NCBI RefSeq assembly: GCF_016919705.1
Contig: NZ_CP070371.1
Span: 401,501 to 465,500, forward strand
DNA length: 64,000 nt
Direction of reading: 5' to 3'
Origin: Paracoccus methylovorus
Lineage (GTDB): Bacteria; Pseudomonadota; Alphaproteobacteria; Rhodobacterales; Rhodobacteraceae
This document shows positions 53,140 to 61,250 of this stretch, piece after piece. The position numbers and the translations under genes are program-made. Positions within the stretch are counted from its first letter, which is position 1. Each line of letters opens with the position of its first letter. Below the pieces are notes generated by a model. The model made no database searches, was not told the DNA's origin, and was given only the letters and a program-made list of their open reading frames with translations.

Positions 53140-53742
53140 TCAGCCAATCGTCTCGAACAGGCTAACAATCCAAATTGCCTCGAATATGATGGCAAATACG
53201 GCGAAAATGGCATGATAGCGGTCTGATCTCCATGCCAGTGCAGCTAAGGTGCCGGCGATCAGGATTGCTTGCCTGATTGGATAATACCAACCGTATCGGT
53301 GGTAATAATAATCGCCGCCTTTGATCAAGGTGTCGACAACGTCAACTGTCAGTAACATCAGCAACAGGATATAAAAACTACGCCGACGCTTCTTGAAATA
53401 GTCCTCAAAGCCAAGATACTCATCCATCTTATCTGGAAGGATGACGGCCGACATCGCGACGAACAAGAAGGCATAAAATATCAGGAAGATATATATGTTG
53501 AATGACCAGTCCTGGCGATGAGCGAGCGCGAATTCGAACCACCAGAAGTGGATGATGAACAAGACAAGAAACAAGGCCCATGTGAAGTGTGGAAGGTATA
53601 TCCTCTCTCGGCCAGGGTGTTGTATGAAACGTGTCATCCCCGTGATTAAACGACTAACACTGAGCCCTAACACCATACCAAGAATAATGCGGACATGAGT
53701 GAAGACCTCAGGACCATTGATCGTGCCATGAATGTCGTTCAT
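53140..53742 (-). CDS. Six-helix membrane protein of unknown function
   Basis: 200 residues with about six hydrophobic segments (IILGMVLGLSVSRLITG, WALFLVLFIIHFWWFEFALA, IYIFLIFYAFLFVAMSAVIL, ILLLMLLTVDVV, AILIAGTLAALAW, FAVFAIIFEAIWIVSLF). No catalytic motif and no family I recognise. It follows the AraC regulator by 45 bases on the same strand, so the two may form one transcript. Confidence 0.7.
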   Translation of the reverse strand: MNDIHGTINGPEVFTHVRIILGMVLGLSVSRLITGMTRFIQHPGRERIYLPHFTWALFLVLFIIHFWWFEFALAHRQDWSFNIYIFLIFYAFLFVAMSAVILPDKMDEYLGFEDYFKKRRRSFYILLLMLLTVDVVDTLIKGGDYYYHRYGWYYPIRQAILIAGTLAALAWRSDRYHAIFAVFAIIFEAIWIVSLFETIG

Positions 53743-53787
53743 GCTATTTCACAATTATGAAGTTATGATCTCATATGCAGGGCGTCG

Positions 53788-54681
53788 TTATCGCTTCCGC
53801 CTCAACTCTCCCGGTGTTGTGCCGAAAAATTTCTTCATGACAACCATCATGTGAGACTGGCTAGAGAAGCCATGCGCGTTCGCTATCTGCGAGATGTGCG
53901 AATCTGTATTGGCAATAGATGACATTGCACGCTCGGCCCTCAGTTTCATAACGTATTGATGCGGGGACACACCCATCTCCACGCCGAAACTACGCGAAAA
54001 ATGCCCGCAAGACATACCGGATATGTCGGAAAGTTCACTGATCGTTATCCTGCGATGGATGTTTTCGTGTATATGCTCGACAACCCTGCGCCGAATATGT
54101 GATGCCAGTCCGCCTCGCTTCGGGTTGTGATCCACTCGGTTGTCGGCATTGGTCATTCGTCTGATGAGGTGGGAAAGCAATGCCATGCTGAGGGACTCCA
54201 GGTAAAGATGATTATCCCCGTCATTGATGATTCCATTCCTTAGCAACATGGCTATTTTGTGTGCAATTGGATCCACATCTCCAACCTTGAACAATGGGGG
54301 ATCTGATAATTCAAGATCGTATTCCCTGATGCTCAGGTTGTTCAATTTCTCAGGCGTGACAGAAAGAAGTATGTTCTCTTTCGGCTCCGACCATTCTGCT
54401 GTGTAGTTTTCTCCGGCTGGCACCAATTCCACCGTGCCCGGAGATGCGGAATATTCCTGACGGCGAGATGAGCTCAGCATGGTTTTCCTCCGTGCCTGCG
54501 GCGTCAGGAGGACGAGGATGAAATTCGAGCTGGCGGCAAACTCTATCTTGCCTTCCCTTGTTTGTGTTAGCATTAGGTCAACGTATGGGCTATAATATTT
54601 CCGACCCCATTGCGGGGGAAAAATATCAATCGCTCGGGGAGGCAAGCAATCTGATGAGTTTTGCCGGCTCTCAATCTTCAT
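53788..54681 (-). CDS. AraC-family transcriptional regulator
   Basis: 297 residues. The C-terminal AraC/XylS domain has both helix-turn-helix units: ITISELSDISGMSCGHFSRS and ISQIANAHGFSSQSHMMVVM, ending KFFGTTPGELRRKR. The N-terminal half is a cupin-like region without clear ligand motifs (FILVLLTPQARRKTM, LVPAGENYTAEWSEPKENIL). Base composition is lower in GC than flanking genes, a sign of transfer. Possible regulator of the neighbouring membrane protein or of the surface-protein locus. Confidence 0.9.
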   Translation of the reverse strand: MKIESRQNSSDCLPPRAIDIFPPQWGRKYYSPYVDLMLTQTREGKIEFAASSNFILVLLTPQARRKTMLSSSRRQEYSASPGTVELVPAGENYTAEWSEPKENILLSVTPEKLNNLSIREYDLELSDPPLFKVGDVDPIAHKIAMLLRNGIINDGDNHLYLESLSMALLSHLIRRMTNADNRVDHNPKRGGLASHIRRRVVEHIHENIHRRITISELSDISGMSCGHFSRSFGVEMGVSPHQYVMKLRAERAMSSIANTDSHISQIANAHGFSSQSHMMVVMKKFFGTTPGELRRKR

Positions 54682-54689
54682 TTTCCATC

Positions 54690-54950
54690 CAGACAGTTCG
54701 GATGCGTCCCGGGCATCCCGGTGGTGGTTCCATTTGGGTAGCTACATTCGCACTTGGCGATCCGTTCGTATGATGCGTGGCCGTCCGTGCAGTGCACGAC
54801 GTTGCGAGCCATGATGGGCCGCAGGGCAGCGAAAATCGCCGCGTGGCCTTCGCCCGCTCTCGCGCCTCGCCCTTCCCGGCCTGTCGAAGCTCTTGCGGTG
54901 TCAGTCGGGCGAGCAGACGGCCCAGCTTGGTTGGATCGAACCCAGGTCAT
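54690..54950 (-). pseudogene. IS1595-like transposase fragment
   Basis: Minus-strand frame with EGHAAIFAALRPIMARNVVH, CTDGHASYERIAKCECSY, recalling the LxPxLxxDxVLCSDG block of IS1595/ISXO2 transposases. The rest is absent or non-matching (frame upstream reads a basic, low-complexity segment). Abuts the AraC gene start. The call is tentative. Confidence 0.45.
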
Positions 54951-54983
54951 GCCAAATCTCCGAAAGCTTGAAATTCTCGCATC

Positions 54984-55300
54984 CTACCCCACGGCGCCGA
55001 GAATGGCAAAAAGCAAGCCAATTGCTGACACCTTTTCCTGGCAGGTGGCATGCTGCTTCCAGGATAGGTCCAGCATGAGCGTGGTGCGCCAGGCGAAGAG
55101 CGTCAGATCGCAGCCGTCCTCGATAGTGACCCGGTCGAACTGGGTTTCGCCTTTGGCGAAACGGTCCTCGTGCAGGCGGATCGCGAACTTGATAATGCCA
55201 TTATTCAGGAACTTTACGCACTCGGTCCCGACGAACTCGCGATCCGTGACCAGAAGCTGGAGCGTCGAGACCGGGAAATGCGCGAGACAGCGCGATCCGG
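54984..55300 (-). pseudogene. IS4-like transposase fragment
   Basis: Minus-strand frame with STLQLLVTDREFVGTECVKF and NNGIIKFAIRLHEDRFAKG, matching the DDE-domain region of IS4-family transposases (xLLADREFVGxEWxxFLxxxxIPFAIRLRE). The frame degenerates before and after. Together with the IS1595 fragment it forms a scar just before the integrase gene. Confidence 0.55.
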
Positions 55301-55555
55301 GTCGCGGTCGTGCTGTTGCCCGGACCGTCGAGCTCGGTCCTGAACAAGGGAGCCCGGAAACGCCGGGAGACGACCACGAGCACGAGACAGTGCACGTCGC
55401 GCGCGGATCTTTCAGTTCGTCCAGACGAGCGCGAGCGTCCATGCTCCCGCCGGCCCGGTCAGTCGCGCGACGATGGGAATCACCCCTCCGGATCAATCCC
55501 GCCGCCCTCGGTCAGGACTGTGTCGCATAGCGTGATCCTTCGAGCCCGAGCTCAA

Positions 55556-56710
55556 CTATCCCAAGGATTGTCGCAAGTTCTGCGCCACCGCATCGGCGGC
55601 CATCTTCACCGGCTCGGCGGCGAGATGGGCGTAGCGGGCGGTGGTCTGGGCCTGCGTGTGGCCGAGCAGCTTGCCGATCATCGGCAGGCCCTGACCGGCG
55701 GCGACGGCCGTCGAGGCGAAGGTGTGGCGCAGGTCGTGGATGCGGACGTCCTTGACCCCGGCGCGGGCGCGGACGCGCTGCCAGAAGGGCTGCAGGTCGC
55801 TCAGCCGCTTGCCGGGCAGGGTGCCGGGGATCACCCATGGGTTGCCCTTGATGCGCGGGGCGTCCCGCAGCAGCTCCACCACCGGCTGGCCGAGATGAAC
55901 GATCTTGGCGCCGGTCTTGCTGTCGGGCAGGCGCAGGGCGCGGCCCTCCAGATCGACATGGTCCCATTGCAGGGTCATGATCTCGTTCAACCGGCAGCCG
56001 GTCAGGATCAGCAGCCGCGCGGCGAGGATGGCCGAGGTCAGCTCGATGCCCTCCGTTTCCATCTCGCGCAGCACCTCGCCGATGCGACGCAGCTCCGCCG
56101 CGCTGAGGAAGCGCTCGCGTTTTTCCTCCGGATACTTGCGGATGTGCTTGCGCGGGTTGGTGCCGTCCGGACGCAGGCCCCACATCTCGGCGTAACCGAA
56201 CATCTTCGAGACCACCTCGAGGCAGCGGTTCGCCTGATAGGGGATGTGGCGCAGGTCGTGGTGGAACTTCGCCACATCCGCCCGGGTGATCCCCGTGACC
56301 GTCAGCTGTCCAAGTGCAGGCAGGATGAAGCGGCGCAGGTTGCGGCGATATTCACCGGCGGTGCTGGCCTTCACGCGGATGGCGATGTGTTCGCGGTCGA
56401 ACCGCTCGGCCAGTTCGCGCACGGTGATCGTTTTGCGCCCTGCATCGCGCTCGGCGGCGGGGTCCTCGCCATTGCGCGCTGCGGCGACTATGGAGATGGC
56501 GCGGTTACGCGCCTGCTCGCAGGTCAGCACCGTCGCCGGCCCGAGGCTGATCCGCCGCGACCGGCGGCCCGCGCGGTATTGCACGACGTAGCCTTTTCTC
56601 CCGCTTGGCAGCACCCGAAGTCCGAAGCCGGGGATGTCGTTGTCCCAGACGAAGTATTCGGCGGCTTGGGCTTCTGCGGCGTCGACGATGCGCTTTGTCA
56701 GTTTGGGCAT
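55556..56710 (-). CDS. int: Tyrosine site-specific integrase
   Basis: 384 residues from ATG 56710 (MPKLTKRIVDAAEAQ, the usual start of DUF4102/Arm-domain integrases; an in-frame ATG at 56752 would add 14 residues). N-terminal Arm-type DNA-binding domain (VWDNDIPGFGLRVLPSGRKG), core-binding domain, then the catalytic set: Arg240 (LTGCRLNE), Lys265, His325 and Arg328 (HDLRHTF), His351 (LLGHTQ) and Tyr360 (TARYAHL). All are present, so the enzyme should be active. It sits about 1.9 kb from the tRNA-fMet fragment at 58554, the likely right attachment site. Confidence 0.93.
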   Translation of the reverse strand: MPKLTKRIVDAAEAQAAEYFVWDNDIPGFGLRVLPSGRKGYVVQYRAGRRSRRISLGPATVLTCEQARNRAISIVAAARNGEDPAAERDAGRKTITVRELAERFDREHIAIRVKASTAGEYRRNLRRFILPALGQLTVTGITRADVAKFHHDLRHIPYQANRCLEVVSKMFGYAEMWGLRPDGTNPRKHIRKYPEEKRERFLSAAELRRIGEVLREMETEGIELTSAILAARLLILTGCRLNEIMTLQWDHVDLEGRALRLPDSKTGAKIVHLGQPVVELLRDAPRIKGNPWVIPGTLPGKRLSDLQPFWQRVRARAGVKDVRIHDLRHTFASTAVAAGQGLPMIGKLLGHTQAQTTARYAHLAAEPVKMAADAVAQNLRQSLG

Positions 56711-56928
56711 GGGAGATCGGCTTCCGGGTTCTTTGGCTTCCACAGTGCGCAATGCGGAAGGCTAGTCAACGAACACATTGATATTGCGTGTAAAAAGGAA
56801 AATCCACGTAATGCCACGCAGGGGCTGAATTGCAGTCGTGGGCGGAAAGGATGGTCCGCACGAATCAGAACGCAGGTTCCGGTCTTTCGACAGCGCTGCT
56901 AAGGTCCGCGAAAAGAAACGGAATCCCG

Positions 56929-58368
56929 ATGGCATCGAAATCCACCCTCAATGCAAAGAACCTGGAGACGCTCGGCGCTGAGCGTCTGGCGCAGCTGCTG
57001 ATCGAGATCAGCACCGGCGATGCCGCAGCCAAGCGCCAGCTGCGGCTGGCTCTCGCCGGGGCGGAAGGGCCGAGGGAAGCGGCGCGGGAGATCACCAAGC
57101 GGCTGACCAGCATCGCGAAGGCCCGGACCTTCGTGAACTGGCAGAACCGCAAGCCGCTGGTGAAGGATCTTCAGACCCAGCGTAGCGCCATCATGGAACA
57201 GATCGCCCCGCATGATCCGGGTGAGGCGCTGGCGCTTCTGTGGCGGTTCATGGGACTGGCCACGCCGGTGTTCGAACGCTGCGACGACAGCAGCGGCACC
57301 GTCATCGACATCTTCCATCAGGCCTGCGCCGATCTGGGCGAGGTGGCGAAGGCGGCGGGTGCGGCGCCGGAGGCGCTGGCGCGGCAGGTTCTCGACGCGC
57401 TGCAGGACAACGGCTTTGGTCAGTATGATGGTTTGATTGCCATGATTGCCCCGGCGCTGGGCCCCGAGGGCGTCGCGCATCTGAAGACACTGGTCGAGGA
57501 ACTCGGCCGCACGCCGGTGCCGGTGCCGCCAAAGAGCGAATGGCAGGCTGTCGGCTGGGGCAGCGGCGGCACGCGCTACGCCCACGAGATGGAGGAACGC
57601 GCGCGGCAGAGTACGGTCGAGATGGCGCTGAAGGACATCGCCGACGTGCAGGGCGACGTCGATGGCTTCATCGCCCAGTACGACCCGAAGACCCGCAAGG
57701 TGCCAAAGATCGCGGCCGAGATCGCGCAGCGCTTGCTGGCGGCGGGCAGGGCAGGGGACGCGCTTGGTTTCATCGAGCGGGCTGAGGTGGACAAGGCGCG
57801 CTGGATCCCGCCCGAGTGGCAGGACGCCCGACTTGCCGTGCTGGAGGCGCTCGACCGGAAAGACGAGGCGCAGGCATTCCGCTGGGCGTGTTTCGAGCGC
57901 GACCTGTCGGGCGAGCATCTGCGGGCCTATCTGAAGCGTCTGCCGGATTTCGACGACATCGAGGCCGAGGAACGCGCGATGGCGCATGCTGCTGGCCATC
58001 CCGACCTGCTGGCTGCACTGGCCTTCTTTCTGAATTGGCCATCGCTTGGCCACGCCGCGCGAATGCTGATCGACCGGCAGGACGAGGTCGACGGCGATCA
58101 CTACGAATTCCTCGCCCCGGCGGCAGAGACATTGGCCGAGAAGCATCCGCTCGCCGCGACGGTGGCGCTTCGGGCGATGATCGATTTCACGCTGATCCAA
58201 GGGAGGCAGAAGCGTTATGGCTATGCCGCCCAGCATTTGGCAACCTGTGCCGACCTGGCCGGACGGATCGAGGACTTCGGACTGGTCGAGCCGCACCCTG
58301 CCTATGCCGCGCGCCTGAAGACCGAGCATGGCAAGAAGACCGGCTTCTGGTCGCGGATGGACGGATGA
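56929..58368 (+). CDS. DUF6880-like protein, cargo gene next to integrase
   Basis: 479 residues. It begins MASKSTLNAKNLETLGAERL, with LIEISTGDAAAKRQLRLALA and repeated helical segments (KDIADVQGDVDGFIAQYD, RLLAAGRAGDALGFIERAEV, YAAQHLATCADLAGRIEDFG). It has the tetratricopeptide-like look of DUF6880 proteins, which are common beside integrases and in genomic islands. Biochemical role unknown; an anti-phage or regulatory function is only a guess. The start is chosen because homology-like sequence begins at this ATG; frames upstream (from 56830) read a basic non-conserved leader. Confidence 0.75.
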   Translation: MASKSTLNAKNLETLGAERLAQLLIEISTGDAAAKRQLRLALAGAEGPREAAREITKRLTSIAKARTFVNWQNRKPLVKDLQTQRSAIMEQIAPHDPGEALALLWRFMGLATPVFERCDDSSGTVIDIFHQACADLGEVAKAAGAAPEALARQVLDALQDNGFGQYDGLIAMIAPALGPEGVAHLKTLVEELGRTPVPVPPKSEWQAVGWGSGGTRYAHEMEERARQSTVEMALKDIADVQGDVDGFIAQYDPKTRKVPKIAAEIAQRLLAAGRAGDALGFIERAEVDKARWIPPEWQDARLAVLEALDRKDEAQAFRWACFERDLSGEHLRAYLKRLPDFDDIEAEERAMAHAAGHPDLLAALAFFLNWPSLGHAARMLIDRQDEVDGDHYEFLAPAAETLAEKHPLAATVALRAMIDFTLIQGRQKRYGYAAQHLATCADLAGRIEDFGLVEPHPAYAARLKTEHGKKTGFWSRMDG

Positions 58369-58553
58369 TGGACGTGCTACCGGAAAATCATTCCGCCACC
58401 CAATGGAAGCATGGTGGAAGCACGAGGGGAAAAACCGCTGCGCAATCCTGACAATCCGCGCGCAGTTTGGGCTTGTGGCCCTATCTCGCAACTGGCAGGA
58501 TATGCGAAAGAAAACGCGATTCGTCGCGCCTGATCGTGTTTGGTTTGACACGA

Positions 58554-58598
58554 CTCATAACCTGAAGGTCACAGGTTCAAATCCTGTCCCCGCAACCA
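58554..58598 (+). repeat. 3' half of tRNA-fMet (attachment-site remnant)
   Basis: From the anticodon loop CTCATAACC through the T-arm GGTTCAAATCC to CCCCGCAACCA, this is the 3' half of an alphaproteobacterial initiator tRNA-Met. The 5' half (acceptor 5' strand, D-arm, left anticodon stem) is missing: upstream bases TGACACGA cannot pair. A duplicated tRNA 3' end is the classical distal attachment site of a tRNA-integrated element. The intact tRNA gene must lie outside this window. Confidence 0.85.
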
Positions 58599-58733
58599 GA
58601 AATCCTGATAGATATCAGTGCATTAGGCCTCCTTCGGGAGGCCTTTCGCATTTGAGCCCAAAACGCTCCGGAAGCATATCGGAAGCAGTCGCGCGGAAAC
58701 CACGTCGCAAGATCGGCGGGGTCACATTGACGT
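58588..58733 (+). repeat. Imperfect direct repeat, right copy
   Basis: CCCCGCAACCAGAAA, AGATATCAGTG, GCCTCCTTCGGGAGGC, GCATTTG, GGAAGCATATCGGAAGCA, CGGAAACCAC, GTCACATTGACGTGAT. Same order, spacing and orientation as 9329-9475 with scattered substitutions and a one-base indel. Follows directly on the tRNA-fMet half. Confidence 0.75.
58625..58648 (+). terminator. Terminator-like hairpin behind the tRNA fragment
   Basis: AGGCCTCCTTCGGGAGGCCTTTCGC: an eight-base GC-rich stem with a small loop followed by a short T-run; the original tRNA terminator is a reasonable reading. Confidence 0.6.
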
Positions 58734-58929
58734 GATGGAAGTCGTCGACGGGTAATTGATGACCCCACTTCATTGAATTGATGGGTTCCTGACGCTTGAT
58801 GCGTCCGCGAGAAGGCCAGCGAGCGCAGATAAGTCGTAGTCCGTCGCCCGGGTGCAGCATAGGCTTGGGATACTACCAGGCTTGACATGCAGGATGGAAA
58901 GATGCGCAAGGAGGGGAAGAGGATTGCAG
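58734..58929. promoter_or_regulatory. Leader of the hup operon
   Basis: About 195 bases between the island repeat and hupT. It must hold the native promoter, or one acquired from the island end. No clear -35/-10 pair identified; AAGGAGGGGAAGAGGA at 58908-58923 is the ribosome-binding region of hupT. Confidence 0.35.
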
Positions 58930-60264
58930 ATGCCACGGGCAATGGACGCAAAGGACGACAGGGCGGGTGCTGCGCTGACGGATGCGGCCTGGTCCGATGT
59001 GCTGATTGCGGTGGATCGCACCTATGCCGAGCTGATCGAACATCAGGAGCGGCTTGAGGCCCAGAACCGCGAGCTTGAGGCGCTGCGTCAGTTCCTGTCC
59101 TCGGTCATCACCTCGGTTTCCGATGTGCTGATCGTGCTGGATCGCGACGGGCGGGTGGATGAGGTCAATGCCTCGACCTGTGTCTGCACCGGGCTGCCTG
59201 TCGCGGCCCTGGTCGGCCGGAGCGTGGCGGATCTGGTGCGCGAAGAGGATCGCGCGGGTCTTTCGGCCCTGATTGCGGAGATTGCGCGCACGCGGGCGCC
59301 GGGGCGGATGGAGCTTTCGCTTGTGAGTTCGCGTGAGCCGGCCCCGGTCGAGGCGGTCCTGTCGCCGCGCCTCGATGATCGCGGCCGGATCGAGGGGCTG
59401 GTGCTGACGGGGCGTCCGGTGGGGGAATTGCGCCGCGCCTATGCCCAGCTTGAACGCAGCCATGCCGAGATGAAGGCCGCTCAGGCGCAGCTGGTCCATG
59501 GCGAGAAGCTGGCCTCATTGGGGCGTTTGCTGGCCGGGGTGGCGCATGAGCTGAACAATCCGATCAGCTTTGTCTATGCCAATGCCCATGCGCTGGAACG
59601 CTATGCCGCCAAGTTTGAGACCTATTTCGAGCGGGTTCAGGCCGGGGCAGACAGGGATGAACTGGTCCGCCTGCGGGAGGAATTGCGGCTGGACCGCGAG
59701 TTGCGCAACCTGCGCGAGGCGGTGCAGGGCGCCCGCGAGGGGGCCGAAAGAGTGCGCGATATCGTCGAGGATCTGCGCCGCCTGTCCTCGGACGGGGGCG
59801 GAGAGATGGCGGCCTTCGACCTGGTCGAGATCGCCCGCACCGCCGCCTTCTGGATCATGCGCGGGGCCGGCCACAGCACCGTGCCCGAGATCCATGCCGA
59901 AGGGCCGGTGATGGTTCTGGGGCATACGGGCCATATTCAGCAGGTGGTGATGAATCTGGTGCAGAACGCGCTGGATGCGGTTTCGGAAACCGCAGCCCCG
60001 CAGATCGCCTTGCGGATCATGCGCGAGGAAGGCCGTGGCGTGCTGGACATCCACGACAACGGTCCGGGCATCGACGAGGCGACGGCCGCGATGATCTTTG
60101 ACCCGTTCTTCACCACGAAACCCGTGGGGAAAGGCACCGGGCTTGGCCTGTCGATCAGCCTCAAGATCGCCGAGGATCATGGCGGCAGGCTGAGTTACAG
60201 CCCCGCCTCCGGTGGTGGCGCGCTGTTTCGGCTGGAACTGCCGCTGGCAGGAGATGGCGCATGA
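58930..60264 (+). CDS. hupT: Hydrogen-signalling sensor histidine kinase HupT
   Basis: 444 residues from ATG 58930, preferred over ATG 58852 because AGAGGA lies six bases before it. A PAS-type domain occupies about 55-165 (VITSVSDVLIVLDRDGRVDE). The phosphoacceptor is His206 in AGVAHELNNPISF, with N box MNLVQNALDAV, G1 DNGPGID and G2 GKGTGLGLSI. There is no membrane segment, so it is cytoplasmic like Rhodobacter HupT, which receives the H2 signal from HupUV and phosphorylates the regulator HupR. The 3' end overlaps hupU by four bases. HupR is not in the window. Confidence 0.9.
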   Translation: MPRAMDAKDDRAGAALTDAAWSDVLIAVDRTYAELIEHQERLEAQNRELEALRQFLSSVITSVSDVLIVLDRDGRVDEVNASTCVCTGLPVAALVGRSVADLVREEDRAGLSALIAEIARTRAPGRMELSLVSSREPAPVEAVLSPRLDDRGRIEGLVLTGRPVGELRRAYAQLERSHAEMKAAQAQLVHGEKLASLGRLLAGVAHELNNPISFVYANAHALERYAAKFETYFERVQAGADRDELVRLREELRLDRELRNLREAVQGAREGAERVRDIVEDLRRLSSDGGGEMAAFDLVEIARTAAFWIMRGAGHSTVPEIHAEGPVMVLGHTGHIQQVVMNLVQNALDAVSETAAPQIALRIMREEGRGVLDIHDNGPGIDEATAAMIFDPFFTTKPVGKGTGLGLSISLKIAEDHGGRLSYSPASGGGALFRLELPLAGDGA

Positions 60265-61250
60265 ACATTCTGTGGCTGCAAAGCGCCGGTTGCGGTGGCT
60301 GTACCATGTCGCTGCTATGTGCCGAGGGGCCGAATGTCTTTGACCTGCTTGCCGGGGCGGGGCTGACCTTCCTGTGGCATCCGGCGCTGAGCCTTGAAAG
60401 CGGCACCGAGGTGCGCGGGATTCTGGCCGGCCTTGTTTCGGGCGAGGTGCCGCTGGATATTCTCTGCGTCGAGGGCGCGATCGCGCGCGGGCCGCGTGGC
60501 ACCGGACGCTATCAGATCCTGTCGGGCACCGGGCGTCCGTTGCTGGACTGGTTGCGGGATCTGGCGCCGCTGGCGGCCCATGTGGTGGCGGTGGGCACCT
60601 GTGCGACCTATGGCGGCGTGACCACGGCAGGGGGCAACCCCTCGGATGCGGTGGGGGTGCAATATGACGGCGCCCATCCGGGCGGCGCCCTGCCGGCGAC
60701 GTTCCGCGCCCGTGCCGGCCTGCCGGTCATCAATATCGCCGGCTGCCCGACCCATCCCGATTGGGTGACCGAGACGCTTTTGATGCTGGTGGCGGGCAGG
60801 CTGGGGGCCTCGGATCTGGATGCGCTTGGCCGGCCCCGGTTCTATGCCGATCATCTGGTCCATCATGCCTGCCCGAAGAACGAGTTCTACGAATACAAGG
60901 CCAGTGCGCGCGCATTGTCGGAAATGGGCTGCATGATGGAGCATCTGGGCTGTATCGGCACACAGGCGGTGGGCGATTGCAATATCCGGCCCTGGAATGG
61001 TCAGGGCAGTTGCACGCGCGGCGGATATCCCTGCATCAACTGCACCGCGCCGGAATTCGAAGAGCCGCGCCACCTGTTCACCGCCACGCCCAAGATCGCC
61101 GGCATTCCGGTTGGCCTGCCGACCGATATGCCCAAGGCCTGGTTCATGGCGCTGGCCTCGCTGTCCAAGGCCGCCACGCCCGAGCGGATCGCGAAGAATG
61201 CCGTGGCCGATCGTATCGTCACCCCGCCGACGCTGAGAAAACCCCGATGA
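60261..61250 (+). CDS. hupU: Regulatory (H2-sensing) hydrogenase small subunit HupU
   Basis: 329 residues. No Tat signal precedes the hydrogenase fold, as expected for a cytoplasmic sensor. Iron-sulfur ligands: Cys11 and Cys14 (SAGCGGCTMS), VGTCATYGG, IAGCPTHPDWV, HHACPKNEFYEY, MGCMMEHLGCIGTQAVGDC, SCTRGGYPCINCTAPEF. HupU pairs with HupV to form the HoxBC-type sensor and signals to HupT. The start overlaps the hupT stop and its own stop overlaps hupV (ATGA), so the three are translationally coupled. Confidence 0.93.
   Translation: MNILWLQSAGCGGCTMSLLCAEGPNVFDLLAGAGLTFLWHPALSLESGTEVRGILAGLVSGEVPLDILCVEGAIARGPRGTGRYQILSGTGRPLLDWLRDLAPLAAHVVAVGTCATYGGVTTAGGNPSDAVGVQYDGAHPGGALPATFRARAGLPVINIAGCPTHPDWVTETLLMLVAGRLGASDLDALGRPRFYADHLVHHACPKNEFYEYKASARALSEMGCMMEHLGCIGTQAVGDCNIRPWNGQGSCTRGGYPCINCTAPEFEEPRHLFTATPKIAGIPVGLPTDMPKAWFMALASLSKAATPERIAKNAVADRIVTPPTLRKPR

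Noticed and set aside
54754..55530. Plus-strand frame of 258 codons
   Set aside because: Lies over two decayed transposase fragments on the other strand; no motif and biased Arg/Ser/Pro composition.
58490..58600. A complete tRNA gene at the right island end
   Set aside because: Only the 3' half folds; no 5' acceptor strand or D-arm complementary to the 3' part exists upstream.
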